Shown here in pieces: positions 16,079-21,890 of a stretch of DNA of 39,307 bases (positions are counted from its first letter, which is position 1; every line of letters starts with the position of its first letter). The notes under the pieces are model-generated. The model was not told the DNA's origin. It was given only the letters and a program-made list of their open reading frames with translations, and did not search any database. This stretch comes from Bradyrhizobium macuxiense (lineage in GTDB: Bacteria > Pseudomonadota > Alphaproteobacteria > Rhizobiales > Xanthobacteraceae), in NCBI RefSeq assembly GCF_001542415.1, contig NZ_LNCU01000121.1, positions 1 through 39,307 on the forward strand. Reading direction: 5' to 3'. Made by a program: the position numbers and the translations under genes.

Positions 16079-17959
16079 ATGGCAGGTGATCAAGCTGCAG
16101 AAGCGAGGGCTGTGCCGGATGGCACAAAAGGCCTGAACAGACTGCAGACGATTAGGAAGCTGAACGAGAACCCTGCTTGGGTAAACAGAGACCTCTACCG
16201 CCTAATGTATGAGCGTGACTTGTACATCTGGGCCTACGAGCGGATCAAAAGTAACCCAGGCAACATGACGGCAGAGGCAGACGACGAAACGATTGACGGC
16301 TTCTCTACGAAGTGGATCGACCGGATCGTCTCGGCCATGAAGGATCAATCCTTCACCTTCACCAGAGCCAGAAGGACGTACATCCCCAAGGCAAACGGTA
16401 AACTTCGTCCGCTGGGGATTCCGTCCCCGAAGGACAAGGTCGTCCAAGAGGTCATGAGAATCATCTTGTCGTCCATCTACGACAACGATGTGCCGACTTT
16501 CCTCGATTGTAGCCACGGCTTCAGGTCGCGGCGGGGAACTCACACGGCCCTGAAACAAGTGCGTTCATGGCATTCCGTGAACTGGTTTGTCGAAGGAGAC
16601 ATAAAAGGCTGCTTTGACAATATCGATCATGGGACCCTGATTCGAGTGCTCTCCAAGCGGATTGAGGACAAGCGTTTCCTCGATCTAATCTGGAAGGCAC
16701 TTAAGGCTGGCTACCTTGAAGGTCCTACGCAAGTAAACTCACTTGCCGGGACTCCACAGGGAAGCATAGTCAGCCCGATACTGGCGAACATCTATCTCCA
16801 CGAATTCGATTTGTGGGTGACGAAGTTTATTGCAGAGCACGAGGTTGGCAAGACGAAGCGGGTCAATCCCGCCTACACTTCCATCGTCAAGCGACGCAAT
16901 CGTCTGTTGAAGAAGGGAACGCCGAAAGAGAGTGACGTGATAACCGACCTCGAAAAGAGGCTCCGGGAAACCTCGTCAATGATGCACGATGATCCGAACT
17001 ACGCTCGCATAAAGTACGTCCGCTATGCGGACGACTGGTTGGTGGCTATCGACGGCCCTAAAAAGCTGGCGATGCTTCTCAAGGAAGAGGCAACAGCATT
17101 CTTCCGAGACGAACTGAGATTGGAATTGAGTGCTGAAAAAACTCACATAAGGCATGCTAGATCCGAGAGTGCAAAGTTCTTAGGGACCTACATCACAATC
17201 GGAAGGGGGGACGACTCCGGGGTTCACAGAAAGATCGTCACGAAGAACGGCCTCGTTTTCACTAGACGTGCGAACGTGGAACACCTGACTTACATGACGG
17301 CTCCGAAAGAGGACCTTGTGAAGCGTCTCTTTGAACGTGGCTTCTGTACTTCGGATGGAGTGCCGTTAGCGCGGCACGGTTGGATCGCACAAGATGATCA
17401 TGTGATTGTCGAACGCTTCGGCCAGATACTTGCGGGAATACGAAACTACTACGCGTTCGTAGATAACCCAGAGGCACTGCGCCACATCCAATTGATACTC
17501 CATCTATCGTGCGCAAAGACACTGTGCAGGAAGCATCAATTCTCCCTGTCACAGTTATTCAGGCGGAGACGGTCTGAACTGATCACACCCAAGCGATGGG
17601 ATGAGGACGGTAAGCCTACGGCATACACATCCCTTCCACTGCGAAGGAAGTGGCTCAAGAACAGACAAGCGTTTTTGATCAACGCCGAGATAGAAGATGT
17701 CATCTCGATGGGGATCAACAAACGCACCCGCAGCAAACTGGAGAAACCGTGCGCGATATGCGGATCGCCAGATGACGTGGAAATGCATCACGTCAGACAC
17801 GTACGTAAGGGCAAGAATACAGGCTTTGCCGCCATCATGTCGGCACTGAACAGGAAACAAGTTCCGACCTGTCAGAGCTGTCATCAGAAAATCCACGCTG
17901 GCAAATACGATGGCATTGCGCTATCGGACTTTGCTCTGCCAAACTTGGCAAAGGCGTAG
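16079..17959 (+). CDS. Group II intron-encoded reverse transcriptase/maturase with HNH endonuclease
   Basis: The 626-residue protein contains RT blocks including DIKGCFDNID (174-183), GTPQGSIVSP (224-233) and the catalytic YADD (316-319). A maturase X region and a C-terminal HNH domain follow. In the HNH domain Cys558/561 and Cys598/601 form zinc pairs around MHH (569-571), and His602 and His606 follow. The insertion between RT blocks (about 250-310, KRRNRLLKKGTPKESD) recalls the mitochondrial-like class. It should help the intron RNA fold and splice, and drive retrohoming by target-primed reverse transcription. The ORF is intact. Its TAG stop (17957-17959) shares its G with the first base of the downstream tRNA, so RNase P processing would remove the end of the stop codon. 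Confidence 0.95.
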   Translation: MAGDQAAEARAVPDGTKGLNRLQTIRKLNENPAWVNRDLYRLMYERDLYIWAYERIKSNPGNMTAEADDETIDGFSTKWIDRIVSAMKDQSFTFTRARRTYIPKANGKLRPLGIPSPKDKVVQEVMRIILSSIYDNDVPTFLDCSHGFRSRRGTHTALKQVRSWHSVNWFVEGDIKGCFDNIDHGTLIRVLSKRIEDKRFLDLIWKALKAGYLEGPTQVNSLAGTPQGSIVSPILANIYLHEFDLWVTKFIAEHEVGKTKRVNPAYTSIVKRRNRLLKKGTPKESDVITDLEKRLRETSSMMHDDPNYARIKYVRYADDWLVAIDGPKKLAMLLKEEATAFFRDELRLELSAEKTHIRHARSESAKFLGTYITIGRGDDSGVHRKIVTKNGLVFTRRANVEHLTYMTAPKEDLVKRLFERGFCTSDGVPLARHGWIAQDDHVIVERFGQILAGIRNYYAFVDNPEALRHIQLILHLSCAKTLCRKHQFSLSQLFRRRRSELITPKRWDEDGKPTAYTSLPLRRKWLKNRQAFLINAEIEDVISMGINKRTRSKLEKPCAICGSPDDVEMHHVRHVRKGKNTGFAAIMSALNRKQVPTCQSCHQKIHAGKYDGIALSDFALPNLAKA

Positions 17960-18048
17960 GAAAGGTGGCCGAGTGGTTTAAGGCAGAAGTCTTGAAAACT
18001 TCCGGGCGGGTAACCGTCCCGTGGGTTCGAATCCCACCCTTTCCGCCA
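17959..18048 (+). tRNA. Complete tRNA-Ser(UGA) inside the group II intron
   Basis: The 90-nt gene has acceptor stem GGAAAGG/CCTTTCC, discriminator G and encoded CCA (18046-18048). The D arm is the same as in the host tRNA. The anticodon stem is GAAGT/ACTTC with loop CTTGAAA (anticodon TGA). A long variable arm is closed by GGGCGG/CCGTCCC with one bulged T, and the T arm is GTGGG-TTCGAAT-CCCAC. All stems pair and nothing is truncated. It differs from the interrupted host tRNA by a compensated acceptor pair, the middle of the anticodon stem and the variable arm. It therefore looks like a selected, functional copy and not a recent duplication. It starts on the last base of the maturase stop codon. 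Confidence 0.93.
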
Positions 18049-18066
18049 CTCGCTGAGATCACGAGA

Positions 18067-18100
18067 GAGCCGTGTGCTATGAAAGTTGCAAGCACGGTTC
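18067..18100 (+). ncRNA. Group II intron domain V
   Basis: The 34-nt hairpin has the catalytic AGC triad at 18068-18070. A 9-bp lower helix (GAGCCGTGT with GCACGGTTC) is followed by a two-base AA bulge on the 3' side, a 5-bp upper helix and a GAAA tetraloop. Length and layout match the catalytic core of group II ribozymes exactly. One U-U mismatch sits in the upper helix (GCTAT/GTTGC). Confidence 0.93.
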
Positions 18101-18103
18101 GGA

Positions 18104-18147
18104 GGAAGATACGTGGCGCCTCTCTGAGGTCTGCGTATCGATCCTAC
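18104..18147 (+). ncRNA. Group II intron domain VI with branch-point adenosine
   Basis: The main helix is GATACG paired with CGTATC, continued at the base by GGA with TCC. The base pairing leaves A18141 bulged, seven nucleotides from the 3' splice site, the usual position of the lariat branch point. The intron then ends CTAC, followed by exon 2 ACCGG. Confidence 0.8.
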
Positions 18148-18198
18148 ACCGGCGTGCCCGCAAGGGTACCGTGGGTTCGAATCCCACCCCTTCCGCCA
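18148..18198 (+). tRNA. tRNA-Ser(UGA), 3' exon
   Basis: This half supplies the 3' anticodon stem (ACCGG), a long variable arm GTGCCC-GCAA-GGGTAC, the T arm GTGGG-TTCGAAT-CCCAC, the acceptor 3' strand CCCTTCC, discriminator G and encoded CCA. It pairs fully with 15566-15604. Alone it is not a tRNA. It depends on intron splicing to become functional. Confidence 0.9.
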
Positions 18199-18279
18199 TT
18201 TCAGCTTTCCAGAACAATCCCAGCCAGCCCCAATCAGGCCCACAAGCCCTTGATAACCCACTTTACCGGGGAGCCAGTC

Positions 18280-18405
18280 ATGGTCAGTATTCAGCCTGAT
18301 ATGGCTAAGGCGCTAGACGACTGGCGCCGGAAGCAAGACGACCTTCCCTGCCGGCCAGAGGCCATCCGCTGGCTTGTGGAAATTGGGCTGAAGGCCAAGA
18401 AATGA
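18280..18405 (+). CDS. Small ribbon-helix-helix-like protein
   Basis: The 41-residue product (MVSIQPDMAKALDDWRRKQD, then DLPCRPEAIRWLVEIGLKAKK) follows the short strand-helix-helix pattern of CopG/Arc-type DNA-binding proteins: IxPDxxxALDxW then RPEAIRxLVxxGL. GGGGAG upstream supports the ATG. It overlaps the next gene by 4 bp (ATGA). A DNA-binding role is inferred from the pattern only. A related but defective-looking sequence lies at 19360-19473. Confidence 0.65.
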   Translation: MVSIQPDMAKALDDWRRKQDDLPCRPEAIRWLVEIGLKAKK

Positions 18406-18629
18406 CTGACGATCCGCGGCCCGATCCAAAGCAGTTCCCCTGCTTCGCGCCCGAGATGACAAAAGGCGGTCGTTGGTTTGTTGCGGTAAAGACCGGAAAG
18501 GGTCCGGACTCCCATATTGGAGACTTCGCAACAGAAGCCGAGGCCAAGGACTGGATTTCGACAAAATCGAAATACTGGCCAGGCAAACCAGATCAGCAGA
18601 TGACAATCAGGGCGAAGGCGACGAAATAG
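18402..18629 (+). CDS. Hypothetical protein
   Basis: The 75-residue soluble protein begins MTDDPRPDPKQFPCFAPEMT. Its second half (GDFATEAEAKDWISTKSKYWPG) looks like a small alpha/beta module of the kind found in uncharacterised rhizobial proteins. I do not recognise a family with confidence. The ATGA overlap with the upstream RHH-like gene and direct abutment with the next GTG suggest a three-gene operon. Confidence 0.6.
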   Translation: MTDDPRPDPKQFPCFAPEMTKGGRWFVAVKTGKGPDSHIGDFATEAEAKDWISTKSKYWPGKPDQQMTIRAKATK

Positions 18630-18866
18630 GTGGATTTCACCAAGGCCGCGATTGAATCGTTACAACCCGCGCATTGGCTCATTGCGGTGGGCGTACTGCT
18701 GGTGATTGTCGGCCTCGTCGGGATTCTGATCGGTCGTGGGCAATCGACTAAGGATCACGACGATCCGTCCCGCGCGCTGAACCGTGACCCGCGTGCTCGG
18801 ATGCCGCCGTTGCCAGATCTGCTCGACTCGCGACCACGGAACGATCGGCGCCCGAAGCCAGACTAA
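18630..18866 (+). CDS. Hypothetical single-span membrane protein
   Basis: It starts at a GTG immediately after the preceding stop. The 78 residues contain one strong transmembrane helix (about 17-36, LIAVGVLLVIVGLVGILIGR) followed by a charged, proline-rich tail (DPRARMPPLPDLLDSRPRND). No family is recognised. Coupling to the two upstream genes is likely because there is no spacer. Confidence 0.5.
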   Translation: MDFTKAAIESLQPAHWLIAVGVLLVIVGLVGILIGRGQSTKDHDDPSRALNRDPRARMPPLPDLLDSRPRNDRRPKPD

Positions 18867-18961
18867 CAAACGACCACCGCCGCCGGCCCGGGTGATCCTC
18901 TTTTCAGCTTGAAGGCAAACGAACCGCGAGATCATACTGTCCCTATTTCAGGGAGAGATTT

Positions 18962-19339
18962 ATGAAGACATTTTTCGTATTGCTCGCGAGCATCGCGTTG
19001 ATTGGTCAAACGCACGCCGAAGGGATCAAGAAAACCGAACTAAAGAAAGCCGACCTGACCGGCAAAAACATGGACATCATCGTGTCCGTACTCGAAGTAC
19101 CGCCCGGAGAATCCTTGGCCAGGCACATCCATCCTGGTGAGGAGGTTGTTTACGTCTTAGAGGGGGCAACGCTGGAGCTTCCCGATGGAAAACAGATACC
19201 CTTCCCTACCGGAGCCGCAATAATCAACGCGCGGGATGTCCCGCATGCGGGCGTCAAGGTCGTTGGCGATAAAACGCTCAAGATGCTGAACGTTCACATT
19301 GTCGACAAAGGAAAGCCGATGACCGAGTTCGTAAAATAG
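18962..19339 (+). CDS. Secreted cupin-domain protein
   Basis: The 125-residue protein has a cleavable signal peptide (MKTFFVLLASIALIGQTHA). A single cupin domain follows, with motif 1 as HIHPGEEVVYVLEG and motif 2 around PTGAAIINARDVPHAGVKV. The histidines and glutamate of motif 1 could bind a metal. Small periplasmic cupins of this type have no single known function. GGGAGAG lies before the ATG. It is monocistronic or followed by a degraded RHH-like sequence. Confidence 0.82.
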   Translation: MKTFFVLLASIALIGQTHAEGIKKTELKKADLTGKNMDIIVSVLEVPPGESLARHIHPGEEVVYVLEGATLELPDGKQIPFPTGAAIINARDVPHAGVKVVGDKTLKMLNVHIVDKGKPMTEFVK

Positions 19340-19359
19340 TTGGCGAGATCATTTCGGGC

Positions 19360-19473
19360 TTGCCTGAGGACCTGATCGAAGCGCTCGACAAATGGACCGC
19401 CGCCAATGGCGTTGAGCGCTCCGAAGCTATTACAACGCTGCTGTGGCGGTCATTGAAGGACACAAAGGGATAG
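19360..19473 (+). pseudogene. Ribbon-helix-helix-like fragment
   Basis: In one frame the sequence reads LPEDLIEALDKWTAANGVER and then SEAITTLLWRSLKDTKG followed by TAG. This is the two-helix part of an RHH repressor with the typical RSEAI. No ATG or GTG precedes it in frame. Only a TTG at 19360 or a non-standard start is available, and upstream it runs into the cupin stop. It is probably a 5'-truncated relic, though a TTG-initiated 37-residue peptide cannot be excluded. Confidence 0.45.
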
Positions 19474-19507
19474 TTGAATTTCGAATTTTTGACTTTGGAG
19501 ATGACGC

Positions 19508-19783
19508 ATGTCGTTTGGGAAGTCGCTTGTCGTCGCTGCAATCTTAATCCCCGCAAAGGCAATAGCCGCTTCAGAAGAATATACCCGCGCAGCTGAGGCA
19601 TTGTACGATAACGCCTGCGCCAACGCGGGTGCGGTATTCGTTAGCAACGCTGAAAAGCAGCATGCGGACGAGCTTCCGAACTGGATTAGGTTATGCAAGG
19701 CGCACCCCTACCGCTCGACTTGTCGCGATACCATCAGCATCATCGAGAGTGTGACAAAGACGAGGCCCTTCTCTTGCGATTGA
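19508..19783 (+). CDS. Hypothetical secreted cysteine-containing protein
   Basis: The 91-residue product begins with a signal-like sequence (MSFGKSLVVAAILIPAKAIA). Four cysteines in the mature part (NACANAG, RLCKAH, STCRDT and FSCD) could form two disulfides in the periplasm. GGAGATG stands just before the ATG. I do not recognise the family. Confidence 0.6.
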   Translation: MSFGKSLVVAAILIPAKAIAASEEYTRAAEALYDNACANAGAVFVSNAEKQHADELPNWIRLCKAHPYRSTCRDTISIIESVTKTRPFSCD

Positions 19784-19811
19784 TGCGTGCGGAAGGCGAT
19801 TGGTAGCCTCT

Positions 19812-19884
19812 TGGAGCGGGCTGCGGGACTCGAACCTGCCTCTCCAGCTTGGAGGGCTGGGCACAGCCCCTATACCAAACCCGC
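19812..19884 (-). tRNA. tRNA-Gly(UCC)-like gene, divergent
   Basis: Read on the minus strand, the 73-nt sequence starts GCGGGTT and ends AGCCCGC-T-CCA, a paired acceptor stem with one U-G. The anticodon stem CCAGC/GCTGG encloses the loop CCTCCAA, giving anticodon TCC. Several features are poor: C instead of U at position 33, wobble-rich D stem, no clear position 26, and an A-C mismatch in the T stem (GCAGG/CCCGC). It may be a mobile-element-type or decaying tRNA-Gly and not the main copy. Confidence 0.65.
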
Positions 19885-20475
19885 GTCGTAGTTAGTGTTG
19901 CCCCCTTAGAGCCCTCTAACATCGTGACCGCAGATGAGACCACGGAATTATCGGCGTTCGAAGCCCGGCTGAGGTAACGCGACTGCCGCGTCTCTTTCAG
20001 CCGGCCGTGCAGAACTCAGCTGTTGTCGCGCTGCCCCGCTGCTCGACAGGTTCTGACGGCCTATAGCGGTTCGCAAACAGGCATGCGGCGGAATATTGCC
20101 CCTGCCGATATCCCCTCTGGTGCCCCAATCGGAAGGCCAGCAAGGCGGTTACAACCAAAAGCAAAGAAAACTCGGCAAAATACATCCTTGGTCCCCCAAT
20201 GAACCATTGCTCGTTATTGAGCGACTGTTACACCCCGCGGCCAACAGAAGCCACGGCCGGTCGGCGATGGTGCGTCGACGCACAACCCTTGTCGAGAATC
20301 GGCAAATGCCGCCCGGCGCCCGCGCGCCCTAGGTAAGCCGTGCCAAGGACCGAGCCGGTCGACGGCCCTCATGGGGCGTCTGTTACGCGTCCCAGTGAGA
20401 CCGCCGCGCCTGATGACCAGGCCAAATAGTCTGCGTCCGTCCCGCGCAAATCCTGTTCCAACACTGAGATATCCC
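19885..20475. other. Largely non-coding region
   Basis: Between the tRNA-Gly-like gene and the flavin oxidoreductase only a 62-codon membrane ORF on the minus strand (19997-20185) is plausible. The remainder shows no recognised RNA, repeat or motif. The promoter of the downstream oxidoreductase is presumably near 20400-20470. Confidence 0.5.
19997..20185 (-). CDS. Hypothetical small membrane protein
   Basis: The 62-residue ORF starts MYFAEFSLLLVVTALLAFRL, a single hydrophobic helix, then a basic region HQRGYRQGQYSAACLFANRY. A purine-rich GGGGGACCAAGG precedes the ATG. The helix-then-basic layout resembles genuine small inner-membrane proteins, but coding status is uncertain. Confidence 0.4.
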   Translation of the reverse strand: MYFAEFSLLLVVTALLAFRLGHQRGYRQGQYSAACLFANRYRPSEPVEQRGSATTAEFCTAG

Positions 20476-21588
20476 ATGCCTGATCTCGATGTCCTGTTCA
20501 GACCTTACCGGCTGAACTCGCTCCACCTGCCGAACCGCATCGTGATGGCTCCGATGACCCGGTCCGTCTCTCCGGGCGGCGTGCCGACGTCGGAGGTCGC
20601 CGCCTACTATCGCCGCCGCGCGGAGAATGGTGTCGGCCTCATCATAACGGAGGCGGCCGGGATCGGTCGTCCGGCCGCGCTCAATGAGCCCGATATGCCT
20701 CGTTTCCATGGCAAGGCGGCGCTCGCCGGCTGGAAGAAGGTCGTGGATGAGGTTCACGCCGCAGGCGGGCGCATCGCGCCGCAGCTGGTTCATGTCGGAC
20801 ACAAGCTCTCGAAGGCGGCGCCGGGCTGGATTCCACCCTCGCCCTATGAAAGCCCCTCGGGCCTTTCCGTGACTGGCGAGCGCGTCAGTGAGCCGATGAG
20901 CGAAGCTGATGTCGCCGACATCATCGAGGCCTTCGCGCGCGCGGCGATGGATGCCGAGCGGCTCGGGTTCGACGGGATCGAGCTGATGGGCGCGCACGGC
21001 TACCTCATCAATCAGTTCTTCTACGACGATCTCAATTTGCGCAACGATGGATATGGTGGCTCGACGCTGGTCGAACGCTCCCGCTTCGTGGTCGAGATTC
21101 TGAAGGCGATCCGGTCCGTGGTGACGTCCGGCTTCCCGGTGATCCTTCGTCTTTCGCAGTGGAAGCCAAGCGACTTCAATGCACGGCTCGCCGAGACGCC
21201 GAAGGCGTTGGAGCGATGGCTCGGAGTGCTCGTCGACGCCGGTGCGGATGCTTTCCACCTCTCGCAGTCGAAATTCTGGCAACCGGCCTTCCCTGAAGTC
21301 GATGCGGAGCTGAACCTCGCCGGCTGGGCGAAGAAGCTCACGGGCGCCACGGCGATCACGGTCGGCGCCGTCGGTCTGTCCGGTGACGTCTATGAATCCT
21401 TTGCGGGTAAGAGCGCCCAATCCGCGCCACTGGATGGGTTGCTCGCGCGGCTGGCACGCGACGAGTTCGACCTGGTCGCAGTCGGACGCGCGTTGCTGCA
21501 GGATCCCGCCTGGCTTGAGAAAGTGCGGCACGGTCGCGTCGACCAAATGACCGACTTTACGCCGGCAGCGTTCGCCACCCTGAGTTAG
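20476..21588 (+). CDS. Old yellow enzyme-family NADH:flavin oxidoreductase
   Basis: The 370-residue flavoprotein begins MPDLDVLFRPYRLNSLHLPN with the OYE start PNRIVMAPMTRS. GAHGYLINQFFYDDLNLRND and GYGGSTLVERSRFVVEI match the FMN/active-site block (typically HGYLxxQFLxxxxNxRxDxYGGS). LVAVGRALLQDPAW is the C-terminal phosphate-binding segment. Such enzymes reduce activated C=C bonds with NAD(P)H. The usual FLSP is FYDD here and the QLxHxGR motif reads QLVHVGHK, so it is a divergent subgroup. The ATG at 20476 is chosen because the OYE core starts at once. An in-frame upstream ATG adds 35 residues without family character. Confidence 0.9.
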   Translation: MPDLDVLFRPYRLNSLHLPNRIVMAPMTRSVSPGGVPTSEVAAYYRRRAENGVGLIITEAAGIGRPAALNEPDMPRFHGKAALAGWKKVVDEVHAAGGRIAPQLVHVGHKLSKAAPGWIPPSPYESPSGLSVTGERVSEPMSEADVADIIEAFARAAMDAERLGFDGIELMGAHGYLINQFFYDDLNLRNDGYGGSTLVERSRFVVEILKAIRSVVTSGFPVILRLSQWKPSDFNARLAETPKALERWLGVLVDAGADAFHLSQSKFWQPAFPEVDAELNLAGWAKKLTGATAITVGAVGLSGDVYESFAGKSAQSAPLDGLLARLARDEFDLVAVGRALLQDPAWLEKVRHGRVDQMTDFTPAAFATLS

Positions 21589-21645
21589 CAGCAGGAGGTG
21601 CGGTCAGGCCGTGGATGATCGAGCGCAGCGCTTGATCGATGAGCA

Positions 21646-21658
21646 CCAAACGTTAACC
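21646..21658 (+). promoter_or_regulatory. Conserved element upstream of 53-codon gene, copy A
   Basis: CCAAACGTTAACC ends 39 bases before the ATG at 21697. The same element (CCAAATGTTAACC) stands at exactly the same distance before the paralogue at 23497. GTTAACC contains a TTAA resembling a CtrA half-site. Whether it is a promoter or an operator is not known. Confidence 0.4.
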
Positions 21659-21696
21659 CGCGCTGCTGCAGCATTGGCCCAACGAGGGCTGGGCCA

Positions 21697-21858
21697 ATGC
21701 AGACATTCCGGATTTTGCTGAGCGACGGGACGCGGAAATTCCACACGGTGATCCAGGCGCCCGATTCCGGCTCGGCCCACATCAAGGCCACCTACTTCTT
21801 CGATACATCGAAATGGCGGATTCTGAGCGTATCGCGCACCGACGCGGTCGCAGCCTGA
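21697..21858 (+). CDS. Conserved hypothetical 53-residue protein, copy A
   Basis: The product runs from MQTFRILLSDGTRKFHTVIQ through SAHIKATYFFDTSKWRILSV to AVAA. It is identical at 44 of 53 positions to the protein at 23497-23658, and both ATGs follow GAGGG by about 9 bases. Conservation of sequence, start and upstream element shows that both are real genes. The layout (strand, helix, YFFDTSKW, strand) suggests a small alpha/beta domain. Function is unknown. Confidence 0.75.
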   Translation: MQTFRILLSDGTRKFHTVIQAPDSGSAHIKATYFFDTSKWRILSVSRTDAVAA

Positions 21859-21890
21859 CGACGCGATGCGCCGTCCTTTCGGTTGAGCCG

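Larger units (their letters stand above)
15605..18147 (+). mobile_element. Group II intron inserted in tRNA-Ser(UGA), carrying its own tRNA-Ser
   Basis: The 2543-nt intron begins GTGCGCC, the group II 5' consensus, and ends CCTAC (AY end). About 470 nt of ribozyme domains I-III precede a maturase gene placed in domain IV. A complete second tRNA-Ser(UGA) lies between that gene and domain V (18067-18100). Domain VI follows, with a candidate branch-point A at 18141, seven nucleotides from the 3' end. A probable EBS1, TTTCGAG at 15880-15886, can pair with exon CTTGAAA (one G-U). The base before it, T15879, can pair with the first base of exon 2 (A18148) as the delta contact of group IIA introns. 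Exact removal of 15605-18147 restores a perfect tRNA. Confidence 0.92.

Noticed and set aside
15566..18198. Split tRNA considered as an integrative-element attachment site with a duplicated tRNA end
   Set aside because: An att duplication would leave one complete tRNA and a 3' copy. Here the outer halves are complementary parts of one tRNA, and the insert has group II ends and domain V, with no integrase.
17835..18261. Minus-strand ORFs with GGIRTHGTVTRPE, SALNHSATFP and RKGWDSNPR wording
   Set aside because: These are the familiar false translations of the antisense of tRNA-Ser genes. They cover the internal tRNA and the 3' exon.
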